Below, piece by piece: positions 62,472 to 64,000 of a stretch of DNA of 64,000 nucleotides (the first letter of the stretch is position 1; the number at the start of each line of letters is the position of its first letter). Both the position numbers and the translations under genes were made by a program. The stretch is from Salinispora tropica CNB-440 (lineage in GTDB: Bacteria; Actinomycetota; Actinomycetes; Mycobacteriales; Micromonosporaceae). Location of the stretch: NCBI RefSeq assembly GCF_000016425.1, contig NC_009380.1:4158144-4222143 (forward strand), read 5' to 3'. The notes beneath the pieces are model-generated. The model searched no databases and was not told where the DNA came from. It saw nothing but the letters and a program-made list of their open reading frames with translations.

Positions 62472-63488
62472 CTATGTGGGCCCGTCCTGGTTCTTGGCGA
62501 TCCACTCGTCCATCCGCCCCCACCAGTCGAAGAGCCAATCGATGCGCTCCTGCGCACCGACCGGCACCTCCTCCGGGGGCACAGACCAGAAGCGCATCAC
62601 GATCCGCTTGTCCATGGGGAGCTCCCGCCACACGTCGGCAACGGTCACCATCCGGTCCAGACCGGTGTGGGCGACGAAGATGACGCCGACGTCGGGGGCG
62701 GCGTCCAGCGCGGCCAGCAGCCCGCCCGGCTGCGGGGCAAGCACGTGGCGCATCCGTTCCGCCCGTGACGCCATCAACTCGTGGCCCAGTTCCCGCAGCC
62801 GAGCGATCGCCCGCACGCGACGCTTCGGCGTGAAGTTACCGCCCTCGGGAAAGAGCACGAAGGCATCGTCATCGTCCAAGCCAGCGGCGAGCTGCCCGAT
62901 CTGCTCGGTCAACGTCGCGCGGCCGTCCGGGCCGGGCGCGAGAAAGCGGTTCGGTAGGCGGTTGAGCAGCACGTCAACCGCCGGATCCCACTGCAGGGTG
63001 TTCTTGAGCACGATCCGCGGCTCCCGACGGAACCAGTTGACCAGGGCATGGATCAGGATGAACGAGTCACCCGGGCCGGCGTGCCGACACAACACCAGCT
63101 CCGGCCGTCCGGCCAGGGCCGTGTCCGGATCGGCGCCGGCCACCTCGATGGAGAGTCGCAGGCTCCACCGGGCCTGCCAGAACAGCACCCGCAGGAACCA
63201 GCCGGCGAGCCGGTAGTGAGCCTGTTCGAACGCCGGGGACCGGACCCGCCAGCCGAACCCGGAGGCGACCCAGAGCACGAAGAGCACGATCAGCGCTGCC
63301 GCGTCCCACACCAGATAGACGAGACCGATCCAGAGCAGCCGTAGTGGACGCAGCCGACCTGGTACAAACGGCGAGGCGGCCAGGGCGAGCAGGGCCCATA
63401 CCGGCACCGTCATCACCACGGTGACCGCCAGCACGACCACACCCGGCGCCAGGAGCAGCCGGCGCAGCCACCGGGGTGGTGGTGGCAT
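62472..63488 (-). CDS. 1-acyl-glycerol-3-phosphate acyltransferase family protein
   Basis: A 338-aa membrane protein with three N-terminal hydrophobic helices (about 12-33, 42-62 and 65-85) and a PlsC domain. The HX4D motif is H-AGPG-D (near 131) and the FPEGGNF motif lies near 209. It probably acylates a lysophospholipid or similar alcohol. The ATG shares a base with the patatin stop (TGATG), linking lipid hydrolysis and re-acylation in one operon. Confidence 0.85.
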   Translation of the reverse strand: MPPPPRWLRRLLLAPGVVVLAVTVVMTVPVWALLALAASPFVPGRLRPLRLLWIGLVYLVWDAAALIVLFVLWVASGFGWRVRSPAFEQAHYRLAGWFLRVLFWQARWSLRLSIEVAGADPDTALAGRPELVLCRHAGPGDSFILIHALVNWFRREPRIVLKNTLQWDPAVDVLLNRLPNRFLAPGPDGRATLTEQIGQLAAGLDDDDAFVLFPEGGNFTPKRRVRAIARLRELGHELMASRAERMRHVLAPQPGGLLAALDAAPDVGVIFVAHTGLDRMVTVADVWRELPMDKRIVMRFWSVPPEEVPVGAQERIDWLFDWWGRMDEWIAKNQDGPT

Positions 63489-64000
63489 CAGCGGTCCAGC
63501 TGGGCCAGGTAGTGCCGGGAGGCTGTGTAGGCCCGGCTGATCCGCCGCCCCACCGCTGCCGTGTCCCGGTACGCCCACGGCGAGTCCTCCCGGGGCTGGA
63601 TGCCGCCGGTCGGCAGCACGTGCACCTGGACCCCGTCGGGCACGGCGGCCATCTCCCGGGCGAACCGATGCCGGCGGGCGATCTCGAACGCGACCTGGGC
63701 GATCTCCCAGGGCCGCCGGGGTGGGCTGAGCTCGCGTTCAATCCGCCCCACCTGGAGCACGAAGATCCGGGTGGCTCCGGCCGCCACCGCCTCACCGATC
63801 GGGATCGAGTTGACCACGCCCCCGTCGATGTAGTGCTGGCCATCGATCTGAGCTGGGGGGAGGAGACCCGGCACGGAGGCGCTGGCGAGGACCGCCGGCA
63901 CCACCGGCCCGGTGTCGAACCAGTGCTCGGCGGCCCGCTCGATGTTCGCCGCGCAGCAGCGGAAGGGCACCCGCAGGTCCGCGAAGGTGGTGTCAGCGCC
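63488..64000 (-). CDS. patatin-like phospholipase, partial
   Basis: The C-terminal part (170 aa) of a patatin-family lipase/acyl hydrolase, cut by the window end. Visible are VLASASVPGLLPP and the catalytic aspartate motif DGG in YIDGGVVNSIP, which is part of the Ser-Asp dyad; the GXSXG serine lies outside. The frame is open from the window end through ADTTFADLRVPFRCCAANIE. The gene starts beyond 64000, and 63970 is only the first ATG inside. Confidence 0.85.
   Translation of the reverse strand, partial: GADTTFADLRVPFRCCAANIERAAEHWFDTGPVVPAVLASASVPGLLPPAQIDGQHYIDGGVVNSIPIGEAVAAGATRIFVLQVGRIERELSPPRRPWEIAQVAFEIARRHRFAREMAAVPDGVQVHVLPTGGIQPREDSPWAYRDTAAVGRRISRAYTASRHYLAQLDR

Overview
The window reads as a chromosomal segment of a high-GC filamentous actinomycete, most likely family Micromonosporaceae (Micromonospora or Salinispora type). 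This is inferred from gene order, GTG-rich starts, the DUF397/DUF5753 regulator families and protein resemblance; no database search was possible.

1-30 kb is a mostly conserved core block on the minus strand. It holds the F1Fo ATP synthase operon (atpI-like, atpB, E, F, H, A, G, D; atpC is not in the window) and a class A penicillin-binding protein. Next come a low-molecular-weight tyrosine phosphatase, a TsaC/Sua5 protein, prmC, prfA, rpmE and rho. The aspartate-family amino acid genes follow (thrB, thrC, hom, lysA) and then argS. Inserted into this block are a plus-strand GGDEF protein between prmC and prfA, and an MFS plus an RND transporter between thrB and thrC.

29.9-32.5 kb carries a DUF3105-DUF305 pair, a degenerate IS630-like protein and a tRNA-Arg(CCG).

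32.6-43.2 kb is an accessory island. It has a damaged XRE/DUF5753 regulator with its DUF397 partner, two small genes, and decayed DUF397 copies on both sides of a large secreted RHS/YD-repeat protein. The RHS protein (2076 aa) ends in an AT-rich module coding for a glycine-zipper tail. A three-helix membrane protein starts 38 bp downstream, and the two are best explained as a polymorphic toxin with its immunity protein. The island ends in a polysaccharide deacetylase that has lost its N-terminal catalytic part.

43-64 kb is a mixed adaptive region. It contains a LigD-type polymerase, a TetR-MMPL efflux operon with a perfect operator palindrome, an erythromycin esterase family protein, a DUF2795 protein and a beta-helix surface protein. 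An Erm 23S rRNA methyltransferase follows; its leader appears to contain a leaderless 37-codon uORF and mutually exclusive stems. Then come an oxidoreductase, two small membrane proteins, an SDR reductase, a GH16-CBM6 glucanase with a LacI-type operator, a CoA-disulfide-reductase-like flavoprotein, a DDAH-ornithine aminotransferase operon, an FHA protein, a fatty acid desaturase, CutA, an acyltransferase and a patatin cut by the window end.

The strongest candidates for new biology are the RHS toxin/membrane immunity module and the erm leader. Smaller curiosities are the three 54-bp repeats joining argS to lysA, the 18-bp repeats inside rho and the FHA protein with a zinc-ribbon-like insert.
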